DNA of 64,000 bases from an uncultured Tenacibaculum sp. (GTDB taxonomy: Bacteria; Bacteroidota; Bacteroidia; Flavobacteriales; Flavobacteriaceae), in contig CANMJA010000004.1 of the NCBI GenBank assembly GCA_947498055.1, positions 1 through 64,000 of the forward strand. The letters are read 5' to 3'. Within the stretch, counting starts at the first letter, position 1; every line of letters begins with the position of its first letter. A model generated the notes under the pieces. That model saw nothing but the letters and a program-made list of their open reading frames with translations. It was not told the origin of the DNA and did no database searches. Positions 61,056-64,000 of the stretch are shown here, one piece after another. Position numbers and translations under genes: made by a program.

Positions 61056-64000
61056 TTATTTCCATTTTAAATTATACGCTTCTTTAATCCATTTAGGAGC
61101 AAACCTAGCTCGGAAAGGATCCATTTGTGCATGCTTTAAACTTGATACTGGTTTCAAATTTAATCTATTATTTGTGATCCAATTAGGCCATCTCCAACGT
61201 TGTGGAATAAACACATGGTGTAATTCTGTATATTGTTTCCAAACTTGCCCAGTAGTAGGATTAATTATAGGGTCTAAAGTAGGCTTGGTTCTGGTTGACC
61301 AGTAGTCCTTTTTGAACTCTTTAAAAGTTTTACCCCCTCTTAAAACACTACTATTCTTAACAGTATTAGTAATAGCACTAACACCTTTACTTAAAACAAC
61401 AACTTCTCCAATTTTTTCAACCCCATAACCAATATAATACCCAGCTTCATAAGCGTTCATATTAGGTATTTTTTCAGCAAACTCCACAACTGCTACAGCA
61501 GCCTGACTTCTTAAAAGTTGACCTCTAACAGACATTCCATTAGCTATTTCTACCATGTTTAGGAAACCTTTACCAAGATTTTTCCATCCTTCCTTAGTAC
61601 CTAAACTCTTTATAAAATTCCAAGAACTTTTTAAACCACCTTTAATTCCATCATAAGCACCTACCACAAAACTGGCTTTAGGGTCTATAGAAGGCACATT
61701 TCTTAATAAATCAATATAACTCCCATTAGCAATCCAATCATTGGGTCCAGAAGTAGCATAAGCAACCTCTGAGGAAGTAGTACTAAACATAGAGTTTGTT
61801 TGTAAAACTCCATATAAATTGGTAATATGACTAGTTCCGACATCTAATATAGGAATTCCTGACGATATTTCCTGCGAATTACTTTGCCCACTTGTAGGGG
61901 TTGCTTGATTTTGTGGAGAACCTCCGCCCCCAGAATCTTCAGACCATAAATTAGTAAAACCATAAATAGCATAGGCAGCAGATGCTACAAATACTGCTTT
62001 TGCTAAAAAAACCAATGCTGCTCCTAATTCAAGAATAAACTCACCACTAGGGTCTGTATATTTTAAAGGATTGTTAAGTACGTAACTATATCTATTGTAG
62101 TTTTGTGTATTGTAAGGGTCTTGAATATAGTTGTCTGGTGCTAAAAAACGTTTCATTTTAGCATCGTACATACGCCCATTCATGTGTATCAATCCTACTT
62201 CAAAGAAATGTTCGTGCCCTGTATATCCTCTATTTAAAAGTGAAGTATGATCAAATTCAATTTCTGAATTATCTTTTCTAAATTTATCTACTTCACCCCA
62301 TGCACCAAACTGTCGTTGTTCTTTAATAGTTGCATTTTCGTCTGTAATAGCCAGTATACTACCTAAATAATCTCTATGAAGATAATGATACCCATTAACA
62401 CCACCAGCCCCAGTTTGTTTAATATGTACGATGGGAGCAGAATAGGCGTCTCCTCCTACGTAGGTAACAATTTTAGTTCTTCCTTGTTTATCTACTTCTA
62501 TTTCTACAGGACTTACTGCTGAATAATGCTTTTCATACCTTCTATTTAATATCTCTTCTTGATCACCGCCATAATATGCATGACTTCTATTTCGTAAAAT
62601 ACCGTAACTAAAATCTGCCTTACCACTACCTTGTTGACTTATAGAAATTGGTTTTTTAAAGCTATTGTATTTAATTTTCTGTAACGAATTGTTTTGAAAA
62701 TGTAAATCTCCTTTAGTGTTTAGCTCTACATTTTTTAATTGATACGAATTATTAGAGGTGTAAGAATACGCACCTATATCTGAAGTAGTGGTTATTTTAC
62801 CTCTAGTATCGTAAGCATGTGACATATTTACAGCCCCTGTAATTTTAGTAAGTCTATCTAAGTTATCGTAAGTAAAACGCTCATTCCAACCAAAATTATT
62901 ATTTTTCCTACTTAGTAAATTCCCTCTTTCACCATCAAAAGTATATTCTAAATTTAAAATATTTTTAGGCGTACTTCCTGCTGTTTTATCTAAAATTTTA
63001 GTAGCAAAACCCAAACTGTTAAACGTTCTTGTTTTATGAATTCCATTACCAAGGTTTACTAAAGTTGCTTGCCCTCGTTGATTAATTGTTTTTAGTTCCC
63101 ATAAAATTTTATTACTGCTATGATCTCTTATTTGAGTTAATTCTCCAGAATTACTATTATACGTGTTTTTTACCTTAACACTACTTGATAGTTTGTTCGC
63201 AGAAATAGTACTTTTAGATAGATAGGCTTCTGTTGCTACTCTACCAAAACCATCTCTAGTTATACTATAATCAAATTCAGCAGCAGCATTAACTTCTCGT
63301 GTAGACTTTAATCTGTTATAACTATCGTACAGATAGGTATATTGGTAATTTTCATTGGTTCTATTATTTTTACCTGTAATCTTTTTTATGAGTTTGGTAG
63401 AAGTATCGTATACATAGTTGGCATTTATGTTGGTTAGATCACCTACTATTTTTTCATTGGTTGTTTTACCAGTAGCATCATAAGTATAAGTAGTGCTTCC
63501 TTTAGGAGTAGTTTCCTTCGTAATTTGTCCAAATCCATTATAAGTATAGGTGTAAGTACCAGCAGAAGGATCGATTAGCTTTGTTTTTCTACCCCAGCCA
63601 TCTTGCTCTGTTGCTACTACCACTCCATTATAATTGGAGGTTTTAATAGCTCCATTTCCAAAAAACGTATAATTAATAGTTCCTCCAGGGTCTTTTGTGC
63701 GAATTACATTTCCCATTGCATCTTTCGTGGTAATTACCGTTTTTGTACCATCATTCACAGTTACACTTAACCCGCTATAACTAATATTTGTAGCTCTACC
63801 TGTGTAATCAAGTTTCCCAATAGTTCTACCATATAAATCATAACTAGTAGTGTTCCATTGCGTAGGACTGCTACCTAAATAAGGTTCACTTTCCTTAATT
63901 ATTCTATCTAAGGCATCGTACTCAAACTTTTTGCTAGTCCATTGCCCTAAAGCATTCTTTTCTTTCACTATTGTTACTCTACCTAAGGCATCATTTATGG
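61056..64000 (-). CDS. Rhs/WapA-like polymorphic toxin with HNH/LHH-type tip (5' end outside window)
   Basis: The frame is open to the right edge, so the protein is longer than the 980 residues seen. YD-repeats fill the first 650 residues (YTYNGFGQITKETTPKGSTT, YDNLDRLTKITGAVNMSHAY). The core ends with the Rhs hallmark RFLAPDNYIQDPYNTQNYNR and LKYTDPSGE at about 62040. The variable tip has membrane-like and Ser/Gly-rich parts and ends with YWSTRTKPTLDP and TELHHVFIPQRWRWPN..NLKPVSSLKHAQMDPFRARF, a HNH/LHH-like nuclease pattern. The immunity candidate follows after four bases. A GTG near 63968 is not the real start. Confidence 0.85.
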   Translation of the reverse strand, partial: INDALGRVTIVKEKNALGQWTSKKFEYDALDRIIKESEPYLGSSPTQWNTTSYDLYGRTIGKLDYTGRATNISYSGLSVTVNDGTKTVITTKDAMGNVIRTKDPGGTINYTFFGNGAIKTSNYNGVVVATEQDGWGRKTKLIDPSAGTYTYTYNGFGQITKETTPKGSTTYTYDATGKTTNEKIVGDLTNINANYVYDTSTKLIKKITGKNNRTNENYQYTYLYDSYNRLKSTREVNAAAEFDYSITRDGFGRVATEAYLSKSTISANKLSSSVKVKNTYNSNSGELTQIRDHSSNKILWELKTINQRGQATLVNLGNGIHKTRTFNSLGFATKILDKTAGSTPKNILNLEYTFDGERGNLLSRKNNNFGWNERFTYDNLDRLTKITGAVNMSHAYDTRGKITTTSDIGAYSYTSNNSYQLKNVELNTKGDLHFQNNSLQKIKYNSFKKPISISQQGSGKADFSYGILRNRSHAYYGGDQEEILNRRYEKHYSAVSPVEIEVDKQGRTKIVTYVGGDAYSAPIVHIKQTGAGGVNGYHYLHRDYLGSILAITDENATIKEQRQFGAWGEVDKFRKDNSEIEFDHTSLLNRGYTGHEHFFEVGLIHMNGRMYDAKMKRFLAPDNYIQDPYNTQNYNRYSYVLNNPLKYTDPSGEFILELGAALVFLAKAVFVASAAYAIYGFTNLWSEDSGGGGSPQNQATPTSGQSNSQEISSGIPILDVGTSHITNLYGVLQTNSMFSTTSSEVAYATSGPNDWIANGSYIDLLRNVPSIDPKASFVVGAYDGIKGGLKSSWNFIKSLGTKEGWKNLGKGFLNMVEIANGMSVRGQLLRSQAAVAVVEFAEKIPNMNAYEAGYYIGYGVEKIGEVVVLSKGVSAITNTVKNSSVLRGGKTFKEFKKDYWSTRTKPTLDPIINPTTGQVWKQYTELHHVFIPQRWRWPNWITNNRLNLKPVSSLKHAQMDPFRARFAPKWIKEAYNLKWK

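Noticed and set aside
1..64000. tRNA or rRNA genes
   Set aside because: No cloverleaf with a TTCAAATC-type T-loop in proper context and no rRNA-like conserved stretch was seen, including next to the integrase, so no tRNA attachment site can be proposed.

Overview
The window looks like a Flavobacteriaceae chromosome (Bacteroidota; Tenacibaculum/Polaribacter-like, genus inferred only). The DNA is very AT-rich. Promoters carry the Bacteroidota -7 box TAnnTTTG. There are three TonB-dependent receptors with carboxypeptidase-like N-terminal domains, a sigma/FecR/receptor triad, double-glycine leader peptides, and the interspersed TCGA...CGCTCA repeats common in marine flavobacteria. No rRNA or tRNA gene was seen.

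Left part (1-37.2 kb), mostly ordinary chromosome. After an edge gene start and two small paralogous membrane proteins comes an iron block. It holds a small protein, a ferritin, and a minus-strand series: siderophore receptor, DUF3325-like and DUF3649-like proteins, PepSY reductase-like protein, methyltransferase and flavodoxin. AT-rich palindromes that look like iron-repressor boxes lie at both ends of the block. Next is an aromatic amino-acid catabolism group (hmgA, hppD, tryptophan 2,3-dioxygenase, an AraC regulator). Housekeeping and envelope genes follow: aldo/keto reductase, pgk, AddB-like nuclease, omega-amidase, acyl-ACP desaturase, PlsC-like acyltransferase, an Oar-like receptor, pgi, M23 peptidase, DUF3108 protein and the ECF sigma/FecR/receptor triad. 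Two short double-glycine cysteine-rich peptides (2713 and 14576) are natural-product or bacteriocin precursor candidates.

Right part (37.5-64 kb), an accessory conflict island. On the minus strand, two large proteins without signal peptides carry toxin-like C-termini: a HELFH zincin and an IQM-like HSSF...SGHY domain. Each is followed by immunity-like genes. Between them lie phage-like genes: two tail-fibre-like proteins with nearly identical N-termini, two TIGR02594-type amidases, a holin and a small membrane protein. No capsid, terminase, sheath or baseplate gene is present. At the right edge an Rhs protein with an HNH/LHH-like tip is followed by a string of immunity genes and decayed toxin tips, separated by near-identical terminators.

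Between the two toxin regions, on the plus strand, is the most unusual unit. It consists of a tyrosine recombinase (52305), a 37-bp perfect palindrome (53690), a 606-aa winged-helix-like protein (53927), and a non-coding array of exactly 165-bp repeats (55942-56785) preceded by one diverged copy. Each repeat holds three CGCAA words at 10-bp spacing, and the palindrome is built from the same words. The same words also occur inside both ends of the 606-aa gene, and the array shows an alternating A/B (330-bp) higher-order pattern. I recognise no described system with this layout. It may be the mobility, maintenance or control module of the flanking toxin arrays.
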